Below are positions 27,706 to 38,233 of a stretch of 55,550 bases of DNA, piece after piece. Position 1 is the stretch's first letter. The number at the start of each line of letters is the position of its first letter. Below the pieces are notes generated by a model. It was given only the letters and a program-made list of their open reading frames with translations. It had not been told where the DNA came from and made no database searches. Source of the stretch: Sideroxydans sp. GTDB lineage: Bacteria; Pseudomonadota; Gammaproteobacteria; Burkholderiales; Gallionellaceae. Where the stretch lies: the NCBI GenBank assembly GCA_013140695.1, contig JABFSI010000085.1, positions 1 through 55,550 on the forward strand, in the 5' to 3' direction. The position numbers were made by a program, and so were the translations under genes.

Positions 27706-28399
27706 CCACCGACTTCTACGCAGCATCGCCAATCTGTTGTTCGGCGTGAGCGTGATGTTGGTGTTGGTGGGGGCGGCGCGTTATGTGTTGCGCTTGCCGG
27801 AGTTCCCGCTGAACACGGTGGAGTTGGTGGCAGCACCACAGCGTGTGTCGGAAGAGGAATTGCAGAAGGTGGTGCGCGAGCAGGTGAGTGGAAATTTCTT
27901 CACCGTCGATCTGGAAAAAACGCGGCAAGGTATTGAGGTGTTGCCGTGGGTGCGTAGCGTAAGTGTGCGGCGTAAATTTCCGTGGCGCTTGCAGGTGGAT
28001 ATTGAAGAACATGTGGCATTGGCACATTGGAATAAAGCGGCGCTGATTAATACGCACGGTGAAGTGTTCGTGGCGCAAACCGATGTTCAACTCCCCGAGT
28101 TTATGGGGCAAGGGGACAGTGCCTTGCAGGTAAGTCAGCTGCACGCCGAATTGAATGCAATTTTGCTGCCACTACATCAGCAGATTGTGCAAATTAGTTA
28201 TTCGCCGCGCTTTGCGTGGCAAGTGAAATTAGAGGGCGGCATGCTGATTGAGTTGGGGCGAGAGGAGATGCAGGCGCGCTTGGCGCGGTTTGTACAGGTT
28301 TATCCCTACAGCCTCGCGATGAATCAACAAGCAGTGCGACGCGTGGACTTGCGGTATCGCAATGGGTTTGCAGCGTATATGCCTGGCAGTGATGTTTGA
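27695..28399 (+). CDS. ftsQ: Cell division protein FtsQ
   Basis: Bitopic membrane protein of 234 residues linking cytoplasmic and periplasmic divisome parts. One transmembrane helix (about residues 12-32, [20 protein letters not shown]) is followed by a POTRA domain ([20 protein letters not shown] and on, with [19 protein letters not shown]) and the FtsQ/DivIB beta domain ([18 protein letters not shown] onward). It overlaps ddl by 11 bp and lies 10 bp before ftsA. Confidence 0.92.
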   Translation: MWDNHRLLRSIANLLFGVSVMLVLVGAARYVLRLPEFPLNTVELVAAPQRVSEEELQKVVREQVSGNFFTVDLEKTRQGIEVLPWVRSVSVRRKFPWRLQVDIEEHVALAHWNKAALINTHGEVFVAQTDVQLPEFMGQGDSALQVSQLHAELNAILLPLHQQIVQISYSPRFAWQVKLEGGMLIELGREEMQARLARFVQVYPYSLAMNQQAVRRVDLRYRNGFAAYMPGSDV

Positions 28400-28409
28400 G
28401 GGAGTGAAG

Positions 28410-29639
28410 ATGAGTAAAGAAAATAAAAATTTAATTGTGGGCTTGGATATTGGCACGTCGAAAATCGCATGCATCGTGGCCGAGGTCAATGCAGAAGGAA
28501 AGCTAGAAGTTATCGGTGCGGGGATGACGGAATCATCTGGCATGAAAAAAGGCATGGTGGTGAACATTGATGCCACCGTGGCTGCGGTGCAGCAAGCATT
28601 GCAGGAGGCCGAGCTGATGGCGGATTGCAAAATCACCACGGTCTACACGGGCATCGCGGGTGGGCATATTCGCAGCTCGAATGCGCACGGCATGATCAAA
28701 ATTAAAGACAAAGAAGTGTCGCAAGCCGATGTGGTGCGCGCTATTGAAACAGCCAGTTCGATTAGCTTGCCAGGTGACCAACAAATTTTGCACATCCTCG
28801 AACAAGAATTCAGCATCGACGGGCAAGAGGGAATCAAAAAGCCGCTGGGCATGAGTGGTATGCGCTTGGAAGTGGAGATTCACATCGTGACGGGCGCAGT
28901 GTCAGCGGTGCAGAACATTTTGAAATGTATTCATCGCTGCGGTTTGGAAGTACACGAGATGATGTTGCAGCCACTGGCTTCCAGCAAAGCAGTGCTGGCT
29001 GACGACGAGCGTGAACTAGGGGTATGCCTGATTGACATCGGCGGCGGCACTACTGATGTGGCGATTTTTACGGGGGGCGCGATTCGTCATACGGCGGTTA
29101 TTCCCATTGCGGGAGATCAAATCACCAACGATATCGCGATGGCTTTGCGCACGCCGACCAAGGATGCAGAAGACATCAAAATTAAATATGGCTGTGCCTT
29201 GCGCCAGCTGGCAAACGATGCGCCCATTGAAGTGCCGGGCGTGGGCGAACGCGGGTCGCGCATGTTGTCGCGCCAGACCTTGGCCGAGGTAATCGAGCCA
29301 CGCATCGAAGAGTTGTATTCCTTGGTGCAGACCGAGTTGCGCCGCAGCGGATTTGAAGACGCACTGTCATCAGGCGTCGTGATTACAGGGGGCAGTAGTG
29401 CTATGCAAGGCATGGTGGAGTTGGGCGAAGAGATATTTCATTTGCCCGTGCGCCTTGGATTGCCACGCAACATCGGCGGTTTGTCGGCGGTGGTCAAGAC
29501 ACCACGCTATGCAACGGGAGTAGGTTTGTTGGTGTACGGCTTGGAGCAGTTTCAGCGTAATGAAGTGTCGCGCGTGAGTTCGGGTTCGTTCAAGGATGTG
29601 TTGAAAAACATGAAAGATTGGTTCAAGCATAATTTTTAA
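28410..29639 (+). CDS. ftsA: Cell division protein FtsA
   Basis: Actin-like ATPase of 409 residues that tethers FtsZ to the membrane. IVGLDIGTSKIACIVAEV is the phosphate 1 motif; VCLIDIGGGTTDVAIF and VITGGSSAMQGMVEL are further nucleotide-binding motifs. The C-terminal amphipathic helix (MKDWFKHNF) is the membrane-targeting sequence. The frame is open from 28362 but ATG 28410 has GGGAG upstream and matches the family start. Confidence 0.95.
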   Translation: MSKENKNLIVGLDIGTSKIACIVAEVNAEGKLEVIGAGMTESSGMKKGMVVNIDATVAAVQQALQEAELMADCKITTVYTGIAGGHIRSSNAHGMIKIKDKEVSQADVVRAIETASSISLPGDQQILHILEQEFSIDGQEGIKKPLGMSGMRLEVEIHIVTGAVSAVQNILKCIHRCGLEVHEMMLQPLASSKAVLADDERELGVCLIDIGGGTTDVAIFTGGAIRHTAVIPIAGDQITNDIAMALRTPTKDAEDIKIKYGCALRQLANDAPIEVPGVGERGSRMLSRQTLAEVIEPRIEELYSLVQTELRRSGFEDALSSGVVITGGSSAMQGMVELGEEIFHLPVRLGLPRNIGGLSAVVKTPRYATGVGLLVYGLEQFQRNEVSRVSSGSFKDVLKNMKDWFKHNF

Positions 29640-29696
29640 GAGATGTGTTTTTTGGGTATTTGGGTTAGGTCTTTGTAATTTACGATAAGGAGAAAA

Positions 29697-30860
29697 ATGA
29701 TGGCTTTCGAACTGTTAGATGAGCAACTGCAAGGCGCGGTAATTAAGGTGATCGGAGTGGGTGGTTGCGGCGGTAATGCAATCGACCACATGATCGAACA
29801 AGGCGTGCAGGGGGTCGAATTTATTGCCATCAATACTGACGCGCAAGCATTGCAACGCAGTAAAGCGCGCGTTCAATTACAAATCGGTGCGACCTTAACC
29901 AAAGGCTTGGGGGCGGGCGCCAAGCCTGCTGTAGGCCAAGCGGCGGCAGAAGAAGATCGTGAACGCATTGCGGAAATGTTACGCGGCGCTAATATGGTAT
30001 TCATCACCGCAGGCATGGGCGGCGGCACAGGAACAGGGGCTGCCCCTATCGTGGCGCAAGTAGCGAAAGAGATGAACATTCTTACCGTTGCTGTTGTCAC
30101 TAAACCGTTCGCTTACGAAGGTCGCCGCATGGCCTTGGCGCAACAAGGTATTGAAGAACTAGGCGCATATGTGGACTCGCTCATCGTTGTGCCCAATTCA
30201 AAGTTGATGGAAGTGTTGGGCGGCAAGACAACGTTGCCCGAAGCGTTCAAAGCCGCGAATGGCGTGTTGCAAGGTGCCGTAGCAGGGATTGCTGAAGTCA
30301 TCAATGTGCCAGGCATGGTCAATGTGGACTTCGCAGATATTTGTACCTTGATGTCCGAAAATGGCATGGCGATGATGGGTTCGGCTTCCGCGCATGGCGA
30401 AGGCCGCGCACAACGCGCTGCCGAGCAAGCGATTGCCAGCCCCTTGCTGGAAGATTTGGACTTGTCAGGCGCTCGTGGCGTACTGGTGAACATTACCTCC
30501 AGCAGCAATCTCACTTTGGAAGAGTTGCACGAAGTAATGAACTGCTTCCAGTTTGCCGCATCCGAAGCCACGGTTATTGTGGGCTCGGTGTTTGATGAAG
30601 CTATGGGTGACGAATTGCGTGTCACCATTGTGGCTACCGGCTTGGGCGCTATCGCACGCAAGCAACAAGCCAAACCCGTGCTCGTACCGCAACAACAACT
30701 GCGCACAGGCACACATGACGCGCCCATTGTGGATTACAGCGAGCTGGAAACAGCGACCTACTTCCGCAGCGGACGTCACCGCGAAACGGTGGAAGCGATG
30801 AAACAATCGGGTGTCGATACGCTGGATATTCCATCATTCTTGCGTAAGCAGGCGGACTGA
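29697..30860 (+). CDS. ftsZ: Cell division protein FtsZ
   Basis: Tubulin-like GTPase of 387 residues that forms the Z ring. GVGGCGGNAIDHM and the signature GMGGGTGTGAAPIVA form the GTP-binding site; NVDFADICTLMSENG contains the T7-loop region that completes the next subunit's active site. The C-terminal tail ends TLDIPSFLRKQAD, the conserved peptide that binds FtsA, ZipA and other partners. AAGGAG precedes ATG 29697/29700. It is the last gene of the continuous cluster. Confidence 0.97.
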   Translation: MMAFELLDEQLQGAVIKVIGVGGCGGNAIDHMIEQGVQGVEFIAINTDAQALQRSKARVQLQIGATLTKGLGAGAKPAVGQAAAEEDRERIAEMLRGANMVFITAGMGGGTGTGAAPIVAQVAKEMNILTVAVVTKPFAYEGRRMALAQQGIEELGAYVDSLIVVPNSKLMEVLGGKTTLPEAFKAANGVLQGAVAGIAEVINVPGMVNVDFADICTLMSENGMAMMGSASAHGEGRAQRAAEQAIASPLLEDLDLSGARGVLVNITSSSNLTLEELHEVMNCFQFAASEATVIVGSVFDEAMGDELRVTIVATGLGAIARKQQAKPVLVPQQQLRTGTHDAPIVDYSELETATYFRSGRHRETVEAMKQSGVDTLDIPSFLRKQAD

Positions 30861-30916
30861 TCGCGTGTACGCGGGCGAATAACAGCATCGTGTGTTTATA
30901 TTGAAGTGGTATCGCT

Positions 30917-30949
30917 AAAAGGCTGCCTTTAAGGGGTAGCCTTTTTGTT
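30917..30949 (+). terminator. Terminator after ftsZ
   Basis: AAAGGCTGCC (30918-30927) pairs with GGTAGCCTTT (about 30935-30944, one G-T pair) and is followed by TTTTTGTTT. This is a well-formed intrinsic terminator and marks the end of the dcw transcript before lpxC. The rest of the 191-bp gap should hold the lpxC promoter. Confidence 0.85.
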
Positions 30950-31051
30950 TGTAAATGGCATCATTCGTCGCATGGCAGTACAAGGAAAGCGGAGGGGGTT
31001 GCTGTGCTAAACTTCAAGAGTGTTTTATCTAGCTAAATCAAGCGAACGGAT

Positions 31052-31963
31052 ATGGTCAAGCAACGTACATTGAAGACAACAGTGCAGGCAACGGGTGTGG
31101 GTTTGCACACGGGGGAGAAGGTGTATCTCACGCTACGTCCGGGTGAGGTGGATAGCGGCATTGTTTTTCGTCGGGTAGATTTGCCCCAGCCTGTGTCGAT
31201 TCGCGCGGAGGCGATGTCGGTTCACGATACGCGGCTATCCACTTGTTTGGAAAGTGGGGGCGCACGCATTGCGACGGTTGAGCACCTGATGTCTGCAATG
31301 GCGGGATTGGGTATCGACAATGCGGTGGTGGATTTGACCAGCCCTGAATTGCCCATCATGGACGGCAGTGCGGGAACGTTTATTTTTTTAATCCAGTCTG
31401 CGGGGATAGTGGAGCAGGCTGCGGCCAAGAAGTTTATGCGTATTACGAGATCGGTTGAGGTGAAAGAGGGGGATAAGTGGGTACGCTTTGATCCTTTCAA
31501 TGGCTATAAGCTGAATTTCACCATCAATTTTTCACACCCTGTATTTGCCAATACGAAGCAAACAGTCAGCATTGATTTAGGAGAACACTCCTATATTAAG
31601 GAAGTGAGTCGCGCACGAACATTTGGCTTTATGCAAGATGTGGAGAACATGCGCGCACAAGGGTTGGCGCTAGGTGGCAATTTGGATAACGCCATTGTGA
31701 TGGACGAGTATCGCGTGATTAACCCCGATGGATTGCGCTTTGATGATGAGTTCGTTAAACATAAAGTGTTAGATGCGATTGGCGATTTGTACTTGCTAGG
31801 GCACCCCGTCATTGGGGCATTTTCAGGTTTTAAGTCAGGCCATGCGCTGAATAACGCCTTATGTCGCGCGCTGCTGGCGGACGAGTCGGCGTGGGAATTT
31901 GTGACGTTTGATAAGTCAGAAGAAGCGCCTGATTTCTTGCGTTTGCAGATGCAGGCCGCGTAA
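31052..31963 (+). CDS. lpxC: UDP-3-O-acyl-N-acetylglucosamine deacetylase LpxC
   Basis: Zinc enzyme of 303 residues that performs the committed step of lipid A synthesis. The zinc-site motifs are visible: [16 protein letters not shown] (first His) and [20 protein letters not shown] (second His and Asp), with [16 protein letters not shown] at the N terminus and [14 protein letters not shown] carrying the catalytic His near the C terminus. It confirms a Gram-negative outer membrane. It lies behind the ftsZ terminator, with its own promoter expected. Confidence 0.96.
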   Translation: MVKQRTLKTTVQATGVGLHTGEKVYLTLRPGEVDSGIVFRRVDLPQPVSIRAEAMSVHDTRLSTCLESGGARIATVEHLMSAMAGLGIDNAVVDLTSPELPIMDGSAGTFIFLIQSAGIVEQAAAKKFMRITRSVEVKEGDKWVRFDPFNGYKLNFTINFSHPVFANTKQTVSIDLGEHSYIKEVSRARTFGFMQDVENMRAQGLALGGNLDNAIVMDEYRVINPDGLRFDDEFVKHKVLDAIGDLYLLGHPVIGAFSGFKSGHALNNALCRALLADESAWEFVTFDKSEEAPDFLRLQMQAA

Positions 31964-31973
31964 AGGATTCAGC

Positions 31974-32171
31974 ATGCTGATTCGACTAGCCTTCCTTATT
32001 TCAGCGTTGCTTGTGGTGATTTCATACGGCGCGTTTTTGTTCACGCGCGACGCTCGGTATGCGCGTTTTGCATGGCAGGTGGTACGTTTTATCGGTTTCG
32101 TTGGCCTAGTGTTTGGCGCGCTGTATTTGTTTGAGCGCTATGGACTGATTGCTTGGCGGGTTATGGTTTAA
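31974..32171 (+). CDS. Small two-helix membrane protein
   Basis: Unnamed protein of 65 residues starting at ATG 31974, with AAAGGA upstream and 10 bp after lpxC. It is mostly two hydrophobic helices (LIRLAFLISALLVVISYGAF and FIGFVGLVFGALYLF) separated by a basic loop (TRDARYARFAWQVVR). Similar short proteins follow lpxC in other betaproteobacteria as far as I recall, but their function is not established. It converges with and overlaps the dciA-like gene by 11 bp. Confidence 0.7.
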   Translation: MLIRLAFLISALLVVISYGAFLFTRDARYARFAWQVVRFIGFVGLVFGALYLFERYGLIAWRVMV

Positions 32172-32589
32172 GGCGTTGCCGCGCTAGTCTTTCTAGCGCA
32201 CTCTTCAGCGGGCTATTTTCTAGGCTTTGCGCTAACGTTTCTAATTCCTTTTTTCCTTGTTCTCCGATGCTCCGTGGAAGCGGCTTGCGGGCGCTCGGCA
32301 AAATGCGTACTTGCACCTTGATTTGAATTCCAGTAACCTCGCATCCCCTTGTAATAAATGAAGAAATTAATTCATCGCTCATTTGACGTAGTTTTGCCGC
32401 CACGGCGCCGTTGTCGGCGGCAATGATAAGCATCTGTCCTTTTCGCTGAATGATGCGACTTGATTGGGACAATGAGGCGGGGGCAATCAGTAGATATTGA
32501 TGTTGCAGCGCAGCAATCTCACCCACGCGTTGTGTGAGCTGTCGTAAGTCTCTATTGCTACTGAGAAAGGCCTTCAGGCGTTGTGTCAT
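32161..32589 (-). CDS. DUF721 (DciA-like) protein
   Basis: Protein of 142 residues of the DUF721 family. DciA proteins recruit and load the replicative helicase DnaB in bacteria lacking DnaC. Family features are the N-terminal LSSNRDLRQLTQRVGEIAAL, the central KGQMLIIAADNGAVAAKLRQ, and QIKVQVRILPSARKP. It is on the opposite strand to its neighbours and diverges from the M23 peptidase gene. Calling it the helicase loader is family-based and plausible, since the DUF721 core is complete. Confidence 0.75.
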   Translation of the reverse strand: MTQRLKAFLSSNRDLRQLTQRVGEIAALQHQYLLIAPASLSQSSRIIQRKGQMLIIAADNGAVAAKLRQMSDELISSFITRGCEVTGIQIKVQVRILPSARKPLPRSIGEQGKKELETLAQSLENSPLKSALERLARQRLKP

Positions 32590-32621
32590 TGGGTGGGTGG
32601 AATCACGAAAGGAGTGGGTAC

Positions 32622-33542
32622 ATGAATATTATTCTAGTTTCAAATCGGTTTGCGAAGGCGCGCAGTGTAACGCTGACAGGCACACATGCAATGATTGCGC
32701 TAGCGATGACCTTGATACTTTTCTTAGCGGCGGTGCTTACGGTGCAGTATGCCATTGTGCGTTTTCAGCCAGGTGCGGTGAGCGATGAGTTGCGTGGCTG
32801 GCTAGCCAGCGCACAAGCCGCTGAACAACAGAAACAACAAGCCTATCTGCATAAAAGCTTGGATGCGATGGCGATGCGCTTGGGGCAAATGCAGGCGCAG
32901 CTGCAACGGTTGGATGGCTTGGGCGCGCGTCTAGCCAAGATGACAGGGATGAAGCCGCAAGAGTTTTCATTTGGGCAAGCTCCCGCGCAAGGAGGCCCAT
33001 TTATTCCTGCCATACCCCAAGAGGTGACGTTTGCACTGATGGATAATCAGATGGCGGAGTTGTCGGAATTGTTGAAAGACCGTGGGGACAAGTTGGTTGC
33101 CCTGGAAACTTTGCTGCAACAAGACCGTTTGGATAAAAAAATGTTGCCGTCGGTGGCACCTGTGACGACGGCTTGGTACGCCTCTAATTTTGGCTGGCGC
33201 ATTGACCCTTTCACTGGGCAAAGTGCTATGCATGAAGGGGTGGATTATATGGTGCCCGAAGGTACGCCGATTTATGCCTCTGCTGGAGGGGTGGTGGTGT
33301 ACGCAGAGACCCATCCTCAATATGGTAATATGGTCGAAATTGACCACGGGAATGAAGTGATTACGCGTTATGCGCACGCTTCTAAATTGTTGGTCAAGGT
33401 AGGTGATGTAGTTCGACGCGGACATGAGATTGCGAAAGTGGGCAGTACAGGACGTTCAACAGGCAATCACCTACATTTTGAAGTGAGATACAAAGGCTCC
33501 GCGCAGAATCCGGTACGCTTCCTGCAAAACGCAGCCAGCTAA
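32622..33542 (+). CDS. M23-family murein peptidase (membrane-anchored)
   Basis: Periplasmic protein of 306 residues with one N-terminal membrane anchor (about 25-45), a coiled-coil region (SAQAAEQQKQQAYLHKSLDA and on) and a C-terminal LytM/M23 domain. The zinc-site residues are present: HEGVDYMVPEGTPIY (H-x(3)-D) and NHLHFEVRYKG (H-x-H). It resembles NlpD/EnvC/MepM-type hydrolases or activators; with the His set intact it could be an active endopeptidase. The frame opens at 32583 but ATG 32622 has AAAGGAG upstream. Confidence 0.88.
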   Translation: MNIILVSNRFAKARSVTLTGTHAMIALAMTLILFLAAVLTVQYAIVRFQPGAVSDELRGWLASAQAAEQQKQQAYLHKSLDAMAMRLGQMQAQLQRLDGLGARLAKMTGMKPQEFSFGQAPAQGGPFIPAIPQEVTFALMDNQMAELSELLKDRGDKLVALETLLQQDRLDKKMLPSVAPVTTAWYASNFGWRIDPFTGQSAMHEGVDYMVPEGTPIYASAGGVVVYAETHPQYGNMVEIDHGNEVITRYAHASKLLVKVGDVVRRGHEIAKVGSTGRSTGNHLHFEVRYKGSAQNPVRFLQNAAS

Positions 33543-33562
33543 AACGTTCCATTTTGAAGCGG

Positions 33563-33592
33563 GGGTGAGGTGCAAGCCTCACCCTTTTTTTA
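33563..33592 (+). terminator. Terminator after the M23 peptidase gene
   Basis: GGGTGAGG (33563-33570) and CCTCACCC (33577-33584) form a perfect 8-bp stem with a 6-base loop followed by TTTTTTT. It separates the peptidase from secA. Confidence 0.88.
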
Positions 33593-33626
33593 TTTGTTTG
33601 TAACCGACTTATCAGAAAATAACAGC

Positions 33627-36341
33627 ATGATCTCCAATTTGTTGAAATCCCTCTTCGGCAGCCGTAACGACCGCTTACTCAAACAATATCGTCAAACAGT
33701 GCTGCAAATTAACGCGCTGGAGGCGAGCATCGCTGCCTTGTCGGATGATGCGTTACGCGCCAAGACCGCAGAGTTTAAGCAACGTGTACAACAAGGTGAA
33801 ACGCTAGATGCGCTATTGCCTGAAGCTTTTGCAGTGGTGCGTGAGGGCGGCAAACGTGCCTTGCAGATGCGTCACTTCGATGTGCAGCTGATTGGCGGCA
33901 TGGTGTTGCATTACGGGAAAATTGCCGAGATGCGCACGGGTGAAGGTAAAACCTTGATGGCAACCTTGCCCGCCTATCTGAATGCCCTGTCTGGCAAAGG
34001 TGTGCATGTGGTGACGGTGAATGATTATTTGGCGGCCCGCGATGCAGAATGGATGGGGCGTTTGTATCGCTTCCTTGATCTGTCGGTGGGCGTTATTTTG
34101 ACCAGCATGGATCACTCGGCAAAACAAACCGCCTATGGTTCAGACATCACTTACGGTACGAACAACGAGTTTGGCTTTGACTATCTGCGCGACAACATGG
34201 CGGCTCAAGCCGATGAGCGCTTTCAACGCGGATTAAATTTTGCGATCGTGGATGAAGTGGATTCCATTTTGATTGATGAAGCACGCACACCGCTCATCAT
34301 CTCGGGTCAGGCAGATGACAACCTCGACATTTACACGCAAATGAATAAGCTCGCGCCAAATTTGGTGAGGCAAGCAGATGAAAATGCGCCGGGCGATTAC
34401 CATGTGGATGAAAAAAACCATCAGATATTGTTGAGCGAAGTAGGGCATGAACATGCCGAGCAGCTATTGGCACAGGCAGGGTTGTTGCCTGCGGGGGGAA
34501 GTGTGTATGACCCCGCTAACATCACGCTGATTCATCATCTGTACGCCGCATTGCGTGCGCATAACTTGTTCCATCTTGATCAACACTATGTGGTTCAAAA
34601 CAATGAAGTCGTCATTGTGGATGAATTTACGGGGCGCTTAATGTCTGGACGTCGCTGGTCGGATGGCTTGCATCAAGCGGTGGAAGCCAAAGAAGGGGTG
34701 GTGATTCAGAAAGAGAATCAAACACTGGCGTCGATTACCTTCCAAAATTATTTCCGCATGTACAACCGACTGTCGGGCATGACGGGTACGGCGGACACCG
34801 AAGCGTTTGAGTTTCAATCCATTTACACCTTGGAAACCGTTATTGTGCCGCCGCATCGTCCTACCGTGCGTGACGACAAAATGGATAAGGTGTTTTTGAG
34901 TGCGCAAGAAAAATACACCGCCGTGATTGCCGATGTGCGTGATTGCTACGAGCGCGGGCAGCCCGTGTTGGTGGGTACAACTTCGATTGAAACGTCCGAG
35001 TTGCTGTCGAGTTTGTTGGACAAAGCCAAGTTGCCGCACCAAGTGTTGAACGCCAAGCAACATGCGCGTGAAGCAGAAATTGTGGCGCAAGCAGGTAGCC
35101 CCAAGATGATTACCATCGCCACCAATATGGCCGGTCGCGGAACAGACATCGTGCTGGGTGGCAACGTGGAGAAGCCTATCGAGTTGGTGCGCATGGATGA
35201 GAGTTTGGATGCTGTGACGCGTGAGCAACGAGTGGCGCAGTTGAAAGCAGAATGGCTGCCTATTCACCAACAAGTGGTGGCCAGTGGTGGCTTGCATATT
35301 ATTGGTACGGAGCGCCATGAGTCGCGCCGTGTGGACAATCAGCTGCGCGGTCGTTCGGGACGTCAAGGCGACCCTGGCTCAAGCCGTTTTTATCTGTCGT
35401 TGGAAGACCCTCTGCTGCGTATTTTTGCGTCGGATCGTGTGGCGGCCATTATGAATAAATTCAAATTGCCCGAAGGTGAGGCGATTGAACATACATGGGT
35501 AACGCGTGCGATCGAAAATGCGCAACGCAAAGTGGAAGCGCGTAACTTTGATATGCGTAAGCAGATTCTGGAATACGACGACGTTGCCAACGATCAGCGC
35601 AAAGTGATTTATCAGCAGCGCGCTGAATTGCTGGAAAGCACGGACATTAGCGAAACCATTAACGCCATGCGTGATGGTGTGTTGAGCGAATTGCAGATGG
35701 AATATCTACCGCATGGCAGCATGGAAGAGCAGTGGGATGTGCAGGGCTTGGAGAAGGCGCTGGCGGCGGAATTCCAATTACAGCTACCGTTGGTGGAGTG
35801 GATGGAAACGGATAAGCAGCTTGATCAAGACGGATTGTTGACGCGCATTCTTGCTGCTGCGCAGCAGCAGTATCAAGCCAAAGTAGATAAGGTGGGCGCT
35901 GAAGTGATGCATGGTTATGAGCGCATCGTGATGTTGCAAACGCTGGATCAACAATGGCGCGAACATTTAGCTGCGTTGGATCATTTGCGCCAAGGTATTC
36001 ATCTGCGTGGTTACGCGCAGAAAAATCCTAAACAAGAATACAAGCGCGAGGCGTTTGAATTGTTCTCCAACATGTTGGATGCGATTAAGCGCGATGTGTC
36101 GCAAACTTTAATGACGGTGCAAATTCGTAGTGATGCGGATGTGGCGGCAGCGGAAGCGCCGCATACGCCTGAAAATGTGCAGTATCATCATGCTGACTAC
36201 GAAGAGGCACTGGCCTCAACCGAGCAAGCGCAAGGCGAGGCACAGCCCTTTGTGCGCGCAGGCGAAAAGGTCGGGCGTAATGACCCGTGTCCTTGTGGCT
36301 CGGGCAAAAAATATAAGCAATGTCATGGTAAGTTGAGTTGA
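33627..36341 (+). CDS. secA: Preprotein translocase ATPase SecA
   Basis: Motor of the Sec pathway, 904 residues. The nucleotide-binding domain has [17 protein letters not shown] (Walker A) and [19 protein letters not shown] (DEAD box, Walker B). NBD2 includes [19 protein letters not shown] and [19 protein letters not shown]. The C terminus is a zinc-binding SecB-interaction tail, [22 protein letters not shown] 33627 starts [14 protein letters not shown]; the frame opens upstream in the terminator region, which is ignored. Confidence 0.97.
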   Translation: MISNLLKSLFGSRNDRLLKQYRQTVLQINALEASIAALSDDALRAKTAEFKQRVQQGETLDALLPEAFAVVREGGKRALQMRHFDVQLIGGMVLHYGKIAEMRTGEGKTLMATLPAYLNALSGKGVHVVTVNDYLAARDAEWMGRLYRFLDLSVGVILTSMDHSAKQTAYGSDITYGTNNEFGFDYLRDNMAAQADERFQRGLNFAIVDEVDSILIDEARTPLIISGQADDNLDIYTQMNKLAPNLVRQADENAPGDYHVDEKNHQILLSEVGHEHAEQLLAQAGLLPAGGSVYDPANITLIHHLYAALRAHNLFHLDQHYVVQNNEVVIVDEFTGRLMSGRRWSDGLHQAVEAKEGVVIQKENQTLASITFQNYFRMYNRLSGMTGTADTEAFEFQSIYTLETVIVPPHRPTVRDDKMDKVFLSAQEKYTAVIADVRDCYERGQPVLVGTTSIETSELLSSLLDKAKLPHQVLNAKQHAREAEIVAQAGSPKMITIATNMAGRGTDIVLGGNVEKPIELVRMDESLDAVTREQRVAQLKAEWLPIHQQVVASGGLHIIGTERHESRRVDNQLRGRSGRQGDPGSSRFYLSLEDPLLRIFASDRVAAIMNKFKLPEGEAIEHTWVTRAIENAQRKVEARNFDMRKQILEYDDVANDQRKVIYQQRAELLESTDISETINAMRDGVLSELQMEYLPHGSMEEQWDVQGLEKALAAEFQLQLPLVEWMETDKQLDQDGLLTRILAAAQQQYQAKVDKVGAEVMHGYERIVMLQTLDQQWREHLAALDHLRQGIHLRGYAQKNPKQEYKREAFELFSNMLDAIKRDVSQTLMTVQIRSDADVAAAEAPHTPENVQYHHADYEEALASTEQAQGEAQPFVRAGEKVGRNDPCPCGSGKKYKQCHGKLS

Positions 36342-36368
36342 ATTGAATGCTTCCACCTAAAGGAGAAA

Positions 36369-36869
36369 ATGATGCCAACAAATAGTTTGATTTTACAAAC
36401 CTTGCATAACTCGACGCTGACGGAAGAGTTGCGTGATGCGGAAGTGGAAACGCTGGGTGCTTTGTTTGAAGTGAAAGATTACAAGGCGGGTGTTAACTTG
36501 CTTCATCCTGGTGAAGAGCGCCTCAAAAACTCGCTGATTGTATTGGCGAGTGGTGAAGTGGAAGCGACTGCCACGATTGGTAATGAGCAAGCCGTGTTGC
36601 ACTTGCTACAACCTGGCGACCTTGCGGGCATTATTACCTTTGCAGGGGGTAACGTGACGCAAATTAGCGCCACCGTGGTGGCCAAAACGGATTGCAAAGT
36701 GCTGTTACTAGAGCGCTCCAAACTGGAATCATTGTTGAATACGCAACCTGCGATTGTGTACTACGTGATGCGCGGCATCGTGCGCCACACGCATGGGATC
36801 GTACGTCGCATGAATGCACAGTCCGTTGAGATGACCAATTATCTGTACAAAACAGGTGGACGGTTCTAA
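36369..36869 (+). CDS. Cyclic nucleotide-binding domain protein
   Basis: Protein of 166 residues consisting almost only of a cNMP-binding/RmlC-like beta barrel (about 35-125: GVNLLHPGEERLKNSLIVLA, GEVEATATIG, HLLQPGDLAGIITFAGG) and a C-terminal helix pair. The classic phosphate-binding GE-x(7)-RxA signature is not visible and no DNA-binding domain follows, so it may not bind cAMP and is not a CRP-type regulator. AGGAG precedes the ATG pair at 36369/36372. Its role is unknown. Confidence 0.72.
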   Translation: MMPTNSLILQTLHNSTLTEELRDAEVETLGALFEVKDYKAGVNLLHPGEERLKNSLIVLASGEVEATATIGNEQAVLHLLQPGDLAGIITFAGGNVTQISATVVAKTDCKVLLLERSKLESLLNTQPAIVYYVMRGIVRHTHGIVRRMNAQSVEMTNYLYKTGGRF

Positions 36870-36951
36870 TTGAGGGGCTCGCGTTTCTCGCGGGTCTCTG
36901 TTGTGTCTCATTCCGCGTCGAATTAAAAATCATTAATTGAGGTTGTCACCC

Positions 36952-38169
36952 ATGCCAGTTAATCTTTCTGCGCCCGTTGCGGGTTCTTTGCTGCCCGTTG
37001 CGGGCGTTTCTTTGGGTATCGCTGAAGCGGGAATCAAACGCCCGAATCGAAAAGACCTATTAGTCATCAAGTTGGACGAAGGTGCCACGGTTGCAGGGGT
37101 ATTCACCACCAATCGTTTCTGTGCAGCCCCCGTTACCTTGGCGAAGCAGTATTTGGCGGCGGGTAAAGGAATCCGTGCGCTGCTGGTCAATACAGGCAAT
37201 GCGAATGCAGGAACGGGTGAGCAAGGCATGGATGCCGCGCGTACAACGTGTGCTGAATTAGCCAAGCTGTTGGGCTGTGCGCCAGAACAAGTCTTGCCTT
37301 ATTCCACAGGCGTCATCATGGAGCCCTTGCCTGTTGAAAAAATTGTCGCGGGGATGCCTGCAGCTATTGGCAATCTCAAATCAGATAACTGGTTCGATGC
37401 CTCGCAAGCGATTATGACCACCGACATCGTCGCTAAAGCGGTGTCGCGCCAAATTCAAATTAACGGTAAGACTGTCACGGTTACGGGTATGTCCAAAGGT
37501 TCGGGCATGATTCATCCCAACATGGCCACCATGCTGGGCTACATCGCCACCGATGCGGCGGTTGCGCAACCCTTGTTGCAGCAAATTGTCAGCGAAGCAG
37601 CCAACCTTTCTTTCAATTGCATCACCGTGGATGGTGATACCTCCACCAACGACGCGCTGATGTTGATTGCCACTGGCAAGAGTGGTGTAGCAGTTGATGC
37701 GGCGAATCGTGCGGCGATGCAAGCCGTTGTCACCGAAGTTGCTACGATTCTGGCGCAGGCCATCGTGCGTGATGGTGAAGGGGCAACCAAGTTCATCACC
37801 ATTCAAATGCAAGGCGGCAAAGACGAAGCTGAATGTAAAAAAATCGGCTACGCGATTGCGCATTCACCGCTCATCAAAACAGCTTTCTTCGCTTCCGATC
37901 CTAATTTAGGTCGCATCCTCGCCGCGATTGGTTATGCGGGGGTGATGGATTTGGATGTCGAAAAATTGCAGGTCTATTTGGACGATGTGCTGGTCGCCGA
38001 GCACGGCGGACGCGCCAAGAGCTATCAAGAAGAAGACGGCGCGCGCGTGATGCAGCAGAGCGACATTACCATTCGCGTGGTGCTGAATCGCGGTGCAGTG
38101 AACGCTACGTTGTGGACATGCGATTTCTCGTACGACTACGTGAAGATTAACGCCAGTTACCGCAGCTAG
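36952..38169 (+). CDS. argJ: Bifunctional ornithine acetyltransferase/N-acetylglutamate synthase
   Basis: ArgJ recycles the acetyl group in arginine synthesis, 405 residues. It is made as a precursor that self-cleaves before a Thr in the motif [14 protein letters not shown] (around residue 190), giving alpha and beta chains. Other family motifs are [25 protein letters not shown] and [15 protein letters not shown] 36952 is used; the frame opens at 36937. It ends in a strong terminator that marks the left border of the restriction-modification island. Confidence 0.95.
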   Translation: MPVNLSAPVAGSLLPVAGVSLGIAEAGIKRPNRKDLLVIKLDEGATVAGVFTTNRFCAAPVTLAKQYLAAGKGIRALLVNTGNANAGTGEQGMDAARTTCAELAKLLGCAPEQVLPYSTGVIMEPLPVEKIVAGMPAAIGNLKSDNWFDASQAIMTTDIVAKAVSRQIQINGKTVTVTGMSKGSGMIHPNMATMLGYIATDAAVAQPLLQQIVSEAANLSFNCITVDGDTSTNDALMLIATGKSGVAVDAANRAAMQAVVTEVATILAQAIVRDGEGATKFITIQMQGGKDEAECKKIGYAIAHSPLIKTAFFASDPNLGRILAAIGYAGVMDLDVEKLQVYLDDVLVAEHGGRAKSYQEEDGARVMQQSDITIRVVLNRGAVNATLWTCDFSYDYVKINASYRS

Positions 38170-38183
38170 TCTGTTTCGCTATG

Positions 38184-38210
38184 AAAGCCCGCCGATTGGC
38201 GGGCTTTTTC
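38184..38210 (+). terminator. Terminator after argJ
   Basis: AAAGCCCGCC (38184-38193), GATT and GGCGGGCTTT (38198-38207) form a perfect 10-bp stem with a tetraloop and a short T run. The island's first gene, hsdM, begins 24 bp later. Confidence 0.92.
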
Positions 38211-38233
38211 CATCCCAGAGAGGCGCTCAAAGC

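Noticed and set aside
34638-35366. 242-codon minus-strand frame opposite secA
   Set aside because: Antisense shadow of secA with atypical composition and no motif.
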